NCBI GenBank assembly: GCA_030549205.1
Contig: JAUKTV010000006.1
Location: 2,808,501 to 2,872,500, forward strand
Direction of reading: 5' to 3'
Source of the DNA: Apiosordaria backusii
Taxonomy: Eukaryota > Ascomycota > Sordariomycetes > Sordariales > Lasiosphaeriaceae
Length of the DNA: 64,000 nt
In this document: piece after piece, positions 10,000 to 23,922 of the stretch
How positions within the stretch are numbered: position 1 is the first letter of the stretch
How the letters are laid out: each line of letters opens with the position of its first letter
Position numbers and translations under genes: made by a program
Notes under the pieces: generated by a model
Databases searched by the model: none
What the model was told of the DNA's origin: nothing
What the model saw: the letters and a program-made list of their open reading frames with translations, nothing else

Positions 10000-12900
10000 T
10001 ACTATAGTAAGCTAAAACTAATAAACTAATTAGCTAATTAAAGAACTAAAATATAAGGTATATAAGGCGTTAAGGCCTATATATTTAAGCGTTAAGTAAT
10101 TACTTTTATAAGTTAAATTATAAAGGAAAATTAAATATAGAAAGGGTAGTTTTCCAATCTATTTCTTTACTAACTTTTCCTTTATAGGCCTATTCCTTAA
10201 GCCTAAAAGACCTATAAAGGTCTTAAATTTTTAACTAGCCAGTAGTTTAATTAGCCTATTAGCCAGTATTTATTTAGTATTTAAATAGTTAATAGTAACT
10301 TATAACGCCTTAATTTACTTTTTAATTTAATGGTATTTTAGTAATATATACTTAGTACGATTATAAAGGGCTAGGTTATAAGCAGTAATTATAAAGCTAG
10401 TATTGTTACTATATAGAGGGGTAGAGCCTATTAAAGTATGCTCTAGCTTTTTATAAACCTTCTTAATTTATAGAGCCTTATAAATAGCTTTAGTAAGTAT
10501 GTTGGTTTTAGCCTTTAAAGTAGAGAGGCTTATAATACTGGCCTTCTTTAATTTCTAGCTTATAGGGCCCCTGGCTACTTTAAATATAAAGCTGTAAGTG
10601 GATTTTAAGTCTTTTAAGTCCTTTATAAAGTCTAAATCTATAAAGCCTATAAGTATTATAGTACCTTTTTTTTTAATAGGTCCAGTAATATAGCTGTAGG
10701 TAATTACTAAATTCTCTATACTGTTTAAATACTTTAAAAGGTTTTTAGCAGTATTTAGGCTTACTATAGTAGGTTATTGTATACTTTTTAAAAGCTACTA
10801 TACTGTAAAAGCAATATTAGGCCTTATTTAGGTTATTAAATATATTACAGTACCTATTATATATTAAAATAGCATATAATCTAACTTACTTATAAGGCTT
10901 CCTTTTAATTTAGGGTCTTTATACTAGGTTATTATTTTAAACTATAAGGAAACTAATATTTTATAGCTATTTTTAAAGTTAAAGGTTTTAATTGCCTTTT
11001 ATATATATTAGGCTTAACTAAACTATAGAAGGAAATAACGCCTATCCTTTATTATTTAAACCTTTAAAAAAAAAGAAGCCAGCCCTTTATCTTCTATCGA
11101 GTAGACCTTATTTAAGCTTTTTTTAAGCTATTAAATATAGGCCTTATTAAAGCCTATAATTAAACAATTATTAATATAGGTTACTATAAAAATCCTAACT
11201 TTAAGATTATAAAAGATAGTAAAGTTAGAAATTAATATTATAAAACCTTCTTCTTTTAATAGTTTAATAAGTTTAGTTTACTAAAGTTTAAGGCTTTACT
11301 TTAGGCTATATAGGACTTTAAAAAAGTAAATTATTTAGTTAGTTTTAAGCCTAAAGCCTTACCTATATAGCTTAGTTTTAATAGCTAAGTCTGCTTTTTA
11401 ATAGAATTTATAAAAGCCTTTAGGTATTGCTATATAATTCTCCTCTTTTAAATAGCTATTAAGAAATGCCTTTATAAAATCGATCTACTCTATTTCCTAA
11501 TTTAATAAAGCTGCTATAGTTAGCAATATATATTAGATAAATAGTATAATAGTAAAAGCAAAGGTTTCTATAAAATCTAAGCCTTCTTACTATAAAAATC
11601 CTTTAATAACTAACCTAGCCTTAAACTTTAAAAGCCTATTTTCTTTATCGGTCTTTTTATATAGTACTAACTTATTAGTTAATAGCGTACGGTCTTTAAA
11701 GAGAGTATTTTAAGAAAGGAACTTAAAGGTTCTTTAATTAACTATTTACCTAAATTTACTATATATAGCCTTTAACTAATAGAATTTTTTAAGGTTCTTT
11801 AGTATTTATTTTAATATTTAAGGTAATAAACTAGTACTAAAAGGACCTTTAAATACCTTATAATAATAGGCCTTAACCTTAATTAATATTAATTTAATAA
11901 ATTAGCTAGTACCTATTTTAATATCTTTACTTACACTTAAATATAGTTCTTTTACTTCTATTAGTAAGTAGTCTTTAATAGAGGGTTTTAAGCTAACCTT
12001 AAAGCCTATAATAGGCCTATTAAAAAGCTTTAAGCTACTATCGATTATAGCCTTTTAAATAGTAGGTCTACTAATTAGCTTATTATTAAAGAATTTTTCA
12101 GTATTAATCTACTGGTCAATTTCTAAATTTAATTAGCTAACTAAGTTATATTTAAAGTATAGGTTACTATCTTTATTTACTAATTATAGTAACTCTACCT
12201 TCCCTTGGTTTAAATCCCCTTTTAAAATAGTAGTAATATTTTAAATTACAGTAGGTTCGTTTACTATATTTATAAAGGAAGATTTTACTATTACCTTTTT
12301 AGCCAATATCTATACTTAATAGGTCTTACTTTTAAAGACAGTTAATAACTTACTAGGCTCTATATAGGCCTATAGCTTTAAAGCTCTAGACCTTTTTTTA
12401 ACTGAAATAAAAAGCTCTATAAAGGAGCCTATAGTTTTAAACCAGCTTAAGTCTAGCTTATAGGAAAAAGAAGGTTTTAATTTATTATAAAACATTTAAT
12501 AAGAAGTTAAGTCCCTATTACTAACTACTATATAGTTAATTAATTCAAGTACTATAAGCACTATATAATACTATAGGTATTAAGAAAGCTATAATAATAC
12601 TATTATAGCCTATAACTGGTTTAAAAACACTTTAATAAAACGTTCAATTAGGCTATTTTACTTATAAATATAAGGCCTAAAAGTAAAAAATTCAACGCCT
12701 TTAGTATAAAACCAGGCCTATAATTTGTAGTTAATTTCTTTTTTACTGTTATAATAAAAATAGATAAGGTACCGGTTATAACAATTCTTTAAGCCTTTAA
12801 AAAAACCTTTTATAACATTTAGTACAATTAGTCCTTTAATATTTAATAAGTAGAAGGCCTACTTAAACCAGGATTTTCAGTTTACTAAAATTAACACTAT

Positions 12901-13050
12901 AGGAAGCCTATTATATAGTACAGGCTTAATTTTAAAAGTATCGTCTTTAATAAAACCTAAAGCCTTAAAAGGGTCTGGAATAGTAGAAAATTAAAGCCTT
13001 CTTACTACCTTAGCTTTATTATAGGCTAAGTATTAAAAATCTACTTCTTT
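10000..13050 (-). pseudogene. copia pol remnant (reverse transcriptase / RNase H part)
   Basis: The RIP-degraded coding region of the outer element reads on the minus strand. The surviving landmark is the YVDD-type motif around 11151-11180. In copia order (gag, protease, integrase, RT, RNase H), this segment beside the 3' LTR should hold RT and RNase H, which fits. The rest of the reading frame cannot be followed because of very frequent TAA/TAG codons. Gag and integrase should lie in 23.9-26.7 kb, where I saw no clear motif. Confidence 0.55.
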
Positions 13051-13052
13051 TA

Positions 13053-13207
13053 TAATACAAAAAAGCCTGATTATCATGTTATATATGTATGCATAACCTG
13101 TAGAGGATATAAAACAGCTTATTAGCTAGCTTCTTCTTCTTCTAAACAATCAATTCAATGTAATCAATTTAATACCCATTATTATTATACTATCCTTTTG
13201 CATGTTA
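13053..13207 (+). repeat. chromovirus 5' LTR
   Basis: 155 bp, beginning TAATAC (TG changed to TA by RIP) and ending TGTTA. Differences from the 3' copy are transitions. Confidence 0.88.
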
Positions 13208-15358
13208 ATAGTAACTGCGACCTTTTTTTAACTGTCTTTATAGTTGAATATCGAGTTACTTACTTTAAATCTTATTAAATGCCCTATTCGCTTGCCTTCC
13301 TCCTTTAAAAACAAACGCCCTATTTAACCAAGTATATCTATACTAATAAATAACCTATTCGCTTTTATCCTATTACGCTAGTAATAGATAACAACTAATA
13401 TTAAATTAGCAATCTATTAATCTAGTCAATAGCTATTTAAACAGCCTCCAATAGTCTGCCTATTACCGTTCGTCCCAATATCCCGTTCAACGGTACGTTA
13501 ATTATTCTAATATTACAATTAAATTATATCATACCTCTATATATCCTAGCCTACTTAATAAAATACTATATTAACTTTTAATAATCTATCTATCGATTAA
13601 CTAAAGCTTACCCTTTGTTAATAAGTTAAGTAAAAGAAGTATACTAATAATAAGTATATAGTAAGAAGCCTTATATAAGCCAGTTAAACCAGAAAAGACC
13701 TAGCTATTTATATACTTAATACCGACTTAAAATATACCCTATAGATTAATTCAGACATTAGCACCTTTAACTTACTAAAAATACTAAAAGGTTAGGACAG
13801 CTATACCTTATTTATTAAGTTCTTAACTAAATTCTATAAGCATAAAAACCTCCTTAGACTATCTACAGTATAGGAAATAGCCATAGAATATATAAAGAAT
13901 TAAGCCGTCGCTACCCTAATCGACTTAATATACTATATTATTAAAGGCCTTAAGTAAATTTAATATTAAGTTCTTTAATTATAATTAAATATCTTACTAC
14001 TGTTATCGAAATCCTTTATAGAAGTATTAAATAACGACTAAGCTGATAATTAAGCTAAGTAAATTAATGAATAGGCTAATTAACTATTAAATAAACCGTT
14101 AATGACCCTATTAAGCATACCCTTTAACTAAATAATATAGGCCGATATAGTATATCTATTAAATTACCTACCATCTCTTTAATAGGATATTTCCATTAAC
14201 TTCGAATCTTTATTTATTAAATTACTAAGCCTATTACTATAGGTAGCAGTTTAAAATAAATAGTCTAATATTCTCTTTAAAGTATATAATTTATAGTTTA
14301 AGTTACTAAATAGCCTATTTAAGCAATTAACTCTAATCGAACTATTAACCTTACTATTATCTACTTATTTTCGACATTAAATACTATCCTTTTATTAAAG
14401 GTATATAAAAGAATAGCCTATTAAACTTCTATACACCCCTTTACTAGTAAAATAAAATATTAACTTTACTAAACGTCTACTTTTATTTAAACCTCTAATA
14501 ACCGATATTACTTATATACTTAACCGATTAACCTTTTAATAAATACTATAGCTATTAAAGAAACTACCTTCCAAACTACCGACACTACTTAACCTATAGC
14601 TATACTAATATCTAATATTACTACTATTATTCTATTTAAATCTATAACCCTTATCTTTAATATAAATATTATAATAGATACCTTATATACTAGGTATATA
14701 CCTATAAGATATTTCTATTTTTCTATAGAGTAATAACCTTAAAGAACCTTAAAGTAGTTTACTATATAACTATTGGTTATTTTAATAGCCTATTAACATT
14801 ATAAGCTAAAATCTCTGATATAGACTGTTAATATAATTAGGATATAATTTTATATTAATACTTATAAAAAACCTTATTAAATAACTTAACCTTCTACCTT
14901 ATAATTAAAAAGCTATAATAATTAAATTAGAAGATAATATACTGATCCTACTTGAAAATAAAATACTAATCCTTTTAATCTACCTATAATATATAAATAT
15001 ACTATTTAAGAAACTATAGTTTTAAGGTTATTAAAAACAATTGCTTTTAACGTTAAAATCTATTTAATCTTTAAAACTAGTTAGCTAATTAAATGCCCTA
15101 TCCAATTCTCTGACCATTCCCTTAAATAATCTATATATCAAAGATAAAGTAAAAGTATTTAATAGAATAATTAGCCAATACTAAATACTTAATTTACATC
15201 TCTTTCCTTTATATTAATAATATAACCGATAAACTATTAATAATATTAACTAAATAGCCTAAGACTAAGGATCATTTTAAAATTTAATAATGCCGGCTTT
15301 AAAAGTAAGTAGTTAAAGCTTCGGTACTAGAAGATAAGTAAGAATAGAAGGTAAATAA

Positions 15359-15402
15359 GGAGTTAAATAAAGAGTTAAATAAAGAGTTAAATAAAGAGCT
15401 GG
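15359..15402 (+). repeat. 12-bp tandem repeat in the gag-side region
   Basis: About three and a half copies of a unit like GAGTTAAATAAA. Read in frame this gives repeated Glu-Leu-Asn-Lys, as in a coiled-coil or low-complexity part of Gag that still keeps its frame despite RIP. Confidence 0.7.
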
Positions 15403-17579
15403 ATAGAGAGCTAAAGGCAAAGGTAATTAAGGTAATATATATAGAGGTAAATAAAATGATAAATATAATAATAAATTTAAAAAAAGAACTAAAGATAGAG
15501 CTAATAATAAAGGTAGAGGTTTATATAACCTATTTTAATAGCTAGATCTTACTATAATAATAAAGCTATTTAAATGCTTAATTAAGGTAACTAAATAAAA
15601 CAACATTAATAACTTATTATATTAATAATAAAAATAAACAGTATAAGGACTTACTAGTTAAAAGCCTTAGAATATTAGATACTTCTATTTTACTAATTAT
15701 AATAATAATAATAAAGAGATAATTAAAGAAGGCGGATATTAAGTCTTTAAAACAGTCGAACTATTTATTAACTTAATTAGAAATATAGTAATAAACTTAG
15801 TAAAAAAAGATATACTTAAAAAGGAAATCCGCTTACTATTATATAGTAATATAGTAAAGTAATATATATATAAGCTTTTTAAATAGAATAGAAAGTTTTT
15901 TAAAGAAGATATAGAGTATTAAGTATATACTCTATTAGACCGTTTTGGTATATCCCGATATATTACTGTTTAAAAGCTTTTTAAATATATATATATTAAA
16001 GAGTTAATAAAATAAAGTAAGCCGATTAGAGAATATATAGTAATGAAAGTATAACTTATTAAAGCTGTTAAGACCTATAATATAAACTAGATTAAGGACC
16101 AAATTTTCAATGGCATTTACCCTAGCTTATACTAACTTCTTTAGCCTTCTAAATAGAAGTCGCTATTTTAATACTTTATCTATTTTAATAATAAAGCTAA
16201 ATACTATATTAAAGCAATCTAATTTACCTTACTATCCTATAAGAATCGACTTTTTACAATTAATATAACATTAGAAATCTATACCTATAATACTAAAGCT
16301 ACTGAAAGAAGAAATCCTAATCTAATATATTTGAATTTTAATAATTACTTTAAAATACATTAGTTTAAAAAAAGCAATTAACGTAATAGTAATATATATA
16401 GTAATTTTTATAATTATATTTAGTACAATAATTCTAATAATTATAACAATTATTAATATAGTAGGAATTATTCTTCTATTAAAAACTTTTCCTTTTATAG
16501 AAATTTTTTCCTATATAGGCCTTATTTACTTAATAGAAACTACTTTCGGTCTTTTAAATATAATAGCTGTCAATTTAAGTATATTAATAAAGGCAGGTAA
16601 AGATACTGTCAATATTTTAATAGAGACTATTACAAAATATACCGTTAGGTTAGAAATAATGCTAGTAATTACTAGGCCGATAAATAATATATTACTTTAA
16701 ATAACTTTAATAGCGCTAATTAAAAGAGAAATCTTTAGGAATTTAGTTTTTTATTATTAAATAAGTAAAATAAAGACTATATAATAGATTATAATTTAAA
16801 TAAAAAGCTTATTAACGCCGATAATAATAATATATCTATTTACTTTTCTATATTAATTAAAAGTAATAAATATATTAATTACTGGTAAATTTAAACTAAA
16901 ATCTCTTATAAAGGCAATAAATAGCAATATAAACGCTATAGTAAGATCTTCTTAAACTATATTAAGCTACTATTATATATATATTTAATACATTATAGTT
17001 TATAGAAAAAACCTAATAGGCCGTTTAAAAAGGATAAGCCGTTTTAACTTCTATTATAGCTATATACTAAGTATATTAGATTTAATTTAAATGCCCTTTT
17101 AAAGCTTTAAGTAAAGAAAACGCTTAAGTTAATAAAAGCCAGCTTACTTTAAAAATTAACTTTAAAATTCTATAAACTGTCCTTTTTTAAAAATTAATAA
17201 AAGCCTTAATAGCCTATTTTAAAGATAGATAATACCTATATTATATAACTGTTTATTTTAAGGTAAGTTATCGATATTAGACCAGCCCTTTATAAATTAA
17301 AACTACAGTTTATTAAAAATTTATATTACTAAATACCAGTATAAGCAACTTTATAAAGTAATCAGTTAATAGTATATTTAAATATAAGCTATTCTATAGT
17401 TATAATAAACAAAGCTTAGCTTAAATAGATATACCTTAATGTAAAGATTAAATAAGGAACTAAGTAAACTATAAAAGGAATTACTAAAAGGCTAAACCTT
17501 TTAAATATAGTAAATATTAATATATATATCCTTAATATAATTAACGGCCTATTCTATATTAGTAAGTTCCTAATTTATA

Positions 17580-20500
17580 CCTTACTAACCTCCGGACTAG
17601 CTCTAAATATACTACTTAATATAGATTTTTTAAAAGCTAATAGAATATATATTAACTATACTATTAAGCTAGTTATATTTAATATATATAGAGGTATAAA
17701 TACTGTATTTAAATCGGTAGTTAAGTATATTTTAATATCTTAAAAAGTAATAATAAAAGATTGGACATCTATTCTACCTCAAATTACTATACTGGTTTAA
17801 GTCTTATATAAAAATCTCCTTAAAATAGATAAAAGGGACTATATATTTTATATAAAGCTAAATAAAGCTTATAATGTAACTTTTAATAATAACTTTCTAT
17901 ATATTATCTTTATAATTAACAATACTAACTAGCTAATAGTAGTATATCGCCGTTAATATATTAGTAAAATTAAAGAATATATAGAAAATAGATATACAAT
18001 AGCGTTATAGAAAAAAAGCACTTTTATTAGTATAGTATTAAGAATAAGCTTAAATAATAAGTTTAAACTAATAAAAGAACTTAAAACAGTTCTAATAGCT
18101 TTAAAAATAGTAGTCGATATTATATTAAAAAAGATAGTAAAGGACAGAATAATAAAAGCCTCTTTTAAATATAGTATTAAAGAAGGCTATTATAAAAGTC
18201 TTAGTTTTAATAAACTAAATAATATACCTATTATAATTATATCGAATAGCATTATTATCGTAAATATTAACCTAAGCTTAATATAAAAACTTAAATTTAA
18301 TATTAAAGGCTATAAGTATTTAAATAATAGTACTATAGTAATATATAAAGAAGATAAGTATATATAGATTAATCTAATCGATAATTAGTATAATTATAAA
18401 GTAAAAGCTAAGCTCTATATATTAAGTAAAGAAGATTAGAATTTAGTATACAGAATCCTTAATAAAATATACCATTATAGAAAAGTAAATTAAATTATCG
18501 CTACTATACCGTTTAATTATTTAATCTTTTATATTTAAAAAGTTATAAATAGTATATAGAAAGGTAAAATGATAATAGATCTATACCTATTTAATAAAAT
18601 AGTTATTTTAAATAACTACCTTCTACTTAATTAAGATAATATATTAAATATAATTATCAATATAAATTATATTTTAACAATCGACCTATTTGCATTTTTC
18701 TATTAACTGTTTATTTAAAAGAAGTATTAAAATAAGATAATCTTTATTAGCTTATAAGGTTTGGAAATAAATAAAGTAGCCTTAATAGGTTTTAAAAATT
18801 CCTCAATATACAATTAAAGGTTTATAGACTAACAGTTAATAAAATATAGACGTTTTTATAAAGCCTATATCGACAATATTATAATCTTTTCTAAAATAGC
18901 CGATAATTATATATACTATATATAAATAGTACTAAATAAACTATAAGCTTTAAATCTTACTGTTAATCTTAAAAAATCCTTGTTTAGGTTTCTATTAATT
19001 AAGCTATTTAATTTCTATATAAACAGCTTTAGTATAGCTATTATAGAAAATAGGGTTAAAGCTATTATTATATTAATAATACTAAATAACTTATACTTAT
19101 TAAAGCAGTATATTAAGATAACTAACTTTCTAAGAAGATTTATTCTATACTATTAATAGATTATTTAACTATTAAAAGATAGAAAGGCAATTATAGTAAA
19201 GGAAGCTAAAAAGAAAGGTATTTCTAAAAATAAAATAAAAGAAGTAAAGACTAAATATACTTTAAAAGCAAAGTATAAGCTAACTATTAAGAAAATTAAA
19301 GTATTTAAAGAACTTTAATAGTACTTTATTAAGCTTAAATATTTAATCTATTAAGATAAGTATAGACTAATATTTATTAAAATCGATATATTTAAGTAAA
19401 GGATAAGTATTATAGTATTTTATATTAAAGACAATAAGTAAAATGGTAAGTCTATACTGTTTAATAAAGTATAGCTTATTATATTCTTTAATAGAAAACT
19501 ATTGCCTTTAGAAAAACAATACTAGCTTACTAAACTAAAGGTAGTTAGTTTAGTATAAATATATTGTAAAGTTAAGATCTAACTATAAGTATTAGTCGAT
19601 TTAGTTATTATATTTACTAACTATAAAGTAATAAAAGCAATTGTTAATACCGATATATCGTTAAAGACAGTTAATTTAATAAAATTAAATTTAAGGCTTA
19701 TAATAATAGCAATATATTTAGCTTAGTATTAACTAAATATATACTATATTTTTAAAAAGTTTAATTTAATGTCGGATATACTGTTAAGGCTGGAATTATT
19801 TAAGGATTAACTATTAAATAGTAATAAACTAAATAATATTTAAGATAAAAAGGTATTTACATTTATATAAGCTATTATAAGTAACGATTTTAAAGTAAAG
19901 TTAGTAAAAGGCTATTAGTAAGATAAAAAATATACCGCTATTATCTTATTTATTTAAAAGTATAAAGAAAAAACTAAATTATAAAAGGAAAAAGGTAAGT
20001 TAGCCTTAACTATATTAAAATATCCTTTTAAACTAAAAGACAATATTTTATATTATATATTAAGAAATAAGCTGCCCTATCTATATATCTTTAAGAATTG
20101 TCTATAAAATATTTTAAAAGTAGTATATAATAATAACTATTACTTTAGCTATCGGTAAATAACTAAAGTACTGTAGAAATATAGTATTATTTAAATAACC
20201 AAAGTAATTAAAGAATATATTAAGTATTGTTTAATTTATATTTACAATACTATATTTGACGTTAAACCACTTAGTAAATTAAATCTAGTAAACCTAAAAC
20301 CGGTTCCCGGATATACTATTTACATTAACTTTATCGTTACTTTATTAATTATTAAGTTATTTAAAATATAGGCAATACTATTTATAGGCTTTAACGTTAT
20401 AATAACAGTAATAGAATAGTATAATAAAAGGACAATTCTAGTTTCTAATAGTATAAAATAGATAGTTAAAGAATAGGCCTATTATTTTATTATAAAGTTA

Positions 20501-21330
20501 TAGCATAGTAATTAGGGATTTCCTTTTAAAATTATTTTAAATAAAGATTTTAAATTTATAAGCAAACTATAGTAAAGGATATTTAAAGTAATAAAAGCTA
20601 AACTATAAATAACTAACGTTTAGTACCTTAAAGGAGATAGGGCATTAGAATATAAGAATTAAAATGTCGAAATTACTATTAGATTTTATATTATAATAAA
20701 TTAAAATATACTATAGTTAGATATTTTACTAGCCCTATAGTACTATTTAAATATAGTATATTTATTAGCTTTTAGAATATTACTAGTTAAGCTAATATTA
20801 AGATTTAAGCTAAAATTAACTATAGATTTAAACCTTAATACTATAATAAGTACTAAGGTAACGATATAGCGTTTACTATATAAAGAAGAAGTTAAAGCAG
20901 TAATAGTATATACTGTAGTTAGTAATAAGATATATTATAATAAAAAAAAGACCCTATATATCTTTAAAATAGGTAATATAGTATATTTAAAACTATACTA
21001 TAGATATATATTCTTTAATAAGCTACTTAGGAAGTATTTACAATAAAGGACCGGGCTATTTAAAATTGTAAAGAAGTATAGAGACCTAATATATAAACTT
21101 AAGCTCTTAATAAGTTAAAAAGTATACTTAATAATCTTAATAACCTAGTTAGTTTTAATACTAAAAGGCTTAGATCTATATAATAGGATATTTAAAACCC
21201 TAAGTAAGGTAATCTAAATAAAAGAAGGTAATAAGTTATTTAAAATAGATAGGATTAAGGTAAGATGTATTGTATAAAAAGCTAGGAAGCTAAAGGTAGA
21301 ATATTTAATATTATAAAAAGGATATAATAA
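17580..21330 (+). pseudogene. chromovirus pol remnant (PR-RT-RH-IN-chromodomain)
   Basis: Landmarks survive in order. A retropepsin C-terminal block sits near 17,600. The RT fingers (IIDLYLFNKIVILNNY, the VDYRxLN...YPLP region) lie near 18,580, RT ALIGFKNSS near 18,780 and YIDNIIIFS near 18,870. An integrase zinc-binding-like and core region spans about 20,100-20,600 (INFIVTL, then ILNKDFKF), followed by a chromodomain at 21,233-21,330. Stops interrupt every domain. Asp-to-Asn at the RT catalytic pair and a stop at the expected Trp of WKGY are G-to-A changes typical of RIP. Confidence 0.8.
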
Positions 21331-22079
21331 AGGTTATAGTAAGTAATAGTATAAAGTAGCTTTATTAAAAACGGTATTAAATATAGTATATAAGTATAAA
21401 TTATAATATTTATTTAAAGAAAATAAACTTACTAAAGAACCTAAAAAAAAAGAACGCTTACTTAAAAAAAGAGAAATAAGCCTAATAGCCTTAAAGGAGG
21501 TACTAAATAGTTAAAGTAAAAAGGTTGTAATTATATTAAAGACCAATATCGAAGTGGTTATTAAGAATAAAAGGTTAAACTAGTTTAATAGTAAGTTAAA
21601 GCTAGTAAATAACTTATAAAGAAGGGGTATAAGCTTTAAATAACCTATTGGCTTAAAAGCTTATAAAAAGTTTTTTTAAAACAACTTACAATATAAACAA
21701 TAGCTATTAATAGTATTAACTCTATATTTAACCTTTTAAATTTTCTAATCTTTTCTTATACTTTATACCTCCTTACTATACTTACTAATTACAACTTTAT
21801 TACCGAATTTCAATTAATAACCTATTTATAACCAAACCGCTTTTAATAGAATAATCTATTTAAGTATTTTATAAAATACCGCCTACTAAAATATTACCTT
21901 TTTATAAACTATTTACCTAACTTATCAAAACTCCTTACTACTGTAAATAACCTTCTAAAGCTAATAAATAAGTTATTTCTATTATTATTAAAGAAAGACC
22001 TAATTTAAAAGACAAACCTATTATATAGTTAATAGCCTATTAAACCAAATTTATTAAAAAGAACCTTAACGTTACTTTT

Positions 22080-22380
22080 ATTAAAATAACTTTTATAAAG
22101 CTAAACCCTAATACTACTTCTATTAAGCTAACCTTTATTAAGAAAAATCTAATTATAACTATACTTATAAAACCTAACCCTATTATTACTTTAATTAAAT
22201 CAACCTTTATTAAAAAGGTTCTAACTATAAATATCCCAATTAAAAAGACTTTAATTATAAATACTTTAATTAAAAAAGCCTAAACGATAAATACTATAAT
22301 TAAAAAGGCCCTAGATAAAAGTATAACGATTAATAAGGCCTTAATAATAAGCACCTTTATTAAGGTTAAAAATAAAATCG
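22080..22380 (+). repeat. imperfect ~30-bp tandem repeats downstream of the chromodomain
   Basis: Repeated units such as TTTAATTAAAAAAGCC and ATTATAAATACTTT read in frame as a roughly ten-residue repeat (INTxIKKAL-like). They lie in the 2.4-kb stretch between the chromodomain and the 3' LTR, which contains no known retroelement domain that I could recognise. Confidence 0.5.
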
Positions 22381-23767
22381 TTAAGATTAGTTTAATAGAC
22401 TGTTTAATCCTTACTATTAAAAGTAAGGAGATTAAGTTTGAACTTACTATATATAAAATTATAGTATTTATTAAAAAAGACTTTCTTAACTTAAATAATA
22501 TCGACCTTAAATATATAATATATATACTATCTTTAAGTAAATTAATAGATAGTATGTTTATATTTTATAGAAAGACTTGTAAGAATTTTAAAGAACTTAA
22601 GTTAAAGATAGTTAAAGAAAAGGACCTTAAGGTTTAAAAGGATATTATGTCTATTCTATATATTCTTTTTAAAAAAAGTTTTATTGCTTTATAAATTAAT
22701 AATAAAGGATAAATCCTATTATAAATCTATAAGCTAGTAAAAACCTATAAGCTACTTATATATATAGAAGCTAAGGCTATTTACTACTAGTTTTAAAAAG
22801 ATATATACTTTAATAATAAAAACTAGGCTTAAAAATATATAAAAAAGCCTACCGGTAAGTAGAAAAGAATTCTCTTTACCTCTATTATACTTTAAAGTAA
22901 GGCTACCGATAATGAAAGTATTAAAAGGTTTATCGAATAAATTATCTACCCTCTTTAATAGTCTATTAAAACTAATACTATTAATATTAAATTTAACCTT
23001 AAAAATACTTAGTATATTATTAGTACTAAAACTAAAACTACTAAACGTTAGGCTAGCCTATTTAAGAATAAAAGTAAGTATATTAAGTAGTTAACTAATT
23101 AAAAGTAGTAGGACGGTAATAAAGAATAGGTCGTTAATAAATAAAAGAATAACGATAAATAAGTTAATAATAAGTAATATATTAATAAGTAAAATTCTAA
23201 TAAATAATATATTAATAAGTAAAGTAGTAATAAGTAGTATACCGATTATAACTAAAATAATAATAATAATAATATCTTCTTTATAAAGCTAACTATAAAT
23301 AAGCTATATAAGCTTATTAATAAGTTGTTAGCAATAGCTGCTACTATAAGTATTAATAATAAGAAGATAAAGATAATAATAGGTTATTTTAAGGAATAGA
23401 AAGTAGCGATAAAATAGTAAAGTTACTAAATTGTTAAAATGGAAAAGAAAATTAAGGAGATGAAAAACAATATAGAGAAGATAATAAATATAATTACTAT
23501 ATTAATAAAAAAAGGCTAAGATAGGATAATGGTATTATATAATATTGTATATTTATATAAAAAGGATATTATATAGATATTATAAAGTCAGTATATAGAA
23601 AGGAAATACTTAAGATTCGTTTATAAGGCTTTGACCTTAATAAAAGGTATATTATTTAAAAATAAAGGAAGGTATTTTTTAATCAATATAGTAATAGATA
23701 AATAAAAAGAAGATAGTTAAGCATTTACTATATTAGGACGATGTATTTCTTTTTCACCCTAAGGTAT

Positions 23768-23922
23768 TAATATAAAAAAGCCTAATTATTATATTGTATA
23801 TATATATATAACCTGTGGAGGATATAAAATAGCTTGTTAGCTAGCTTCTTCTTCTTTTAAACAATCAATTCAATATAATCAATTTAACATCTATTATTAT
23901 TATACTATCCTTTTGCATGTCA
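23768..23922 (+). repeat. chromovirus 3' LTR
   Basis: 155 bp, ending TGTCA, followed by the TTTTA target duplication. Both copies share the block ending CTATCCTTTTGCATGT. Confidence 0.88.

Larger units (their letters stand above)
13053..23922 (+). mobile_element. Ty3/gypsy chromovirus nested in the copia element, RIP-mutated
   Basis: 155-bp LTRs at 13053-13207 and 23768-23922 are flanked by the 5-bp duplication TTTTA (13048-13052 and 23923-23927). On the plus strand, in gypsy order, there is a protease-like IDFL..N region (about 17.6 kb), a reverse transcriptase AYIDNIIIFSK (about 18.87 kb, Asp to Asn), an integrase-like block (about 20.1-20.6 kb) and a chromodomain (about 21.23-21.33 kb) ending VEYLIL then a stop then KGY, where WKGY is expected. 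At 10.87 kb it is much longer than the 5-8 kb usual for chromoviruses. All frames are disrupted. Confidence 0.9.

Noticed and set aside
22912..23094. 60-codon Leu/Lys/Ser-rich open frame in AT-rich DNA
   Set aside because: Chance opening in RIP-mutated retroelement sequence; composition is only what AT-rich codons give.
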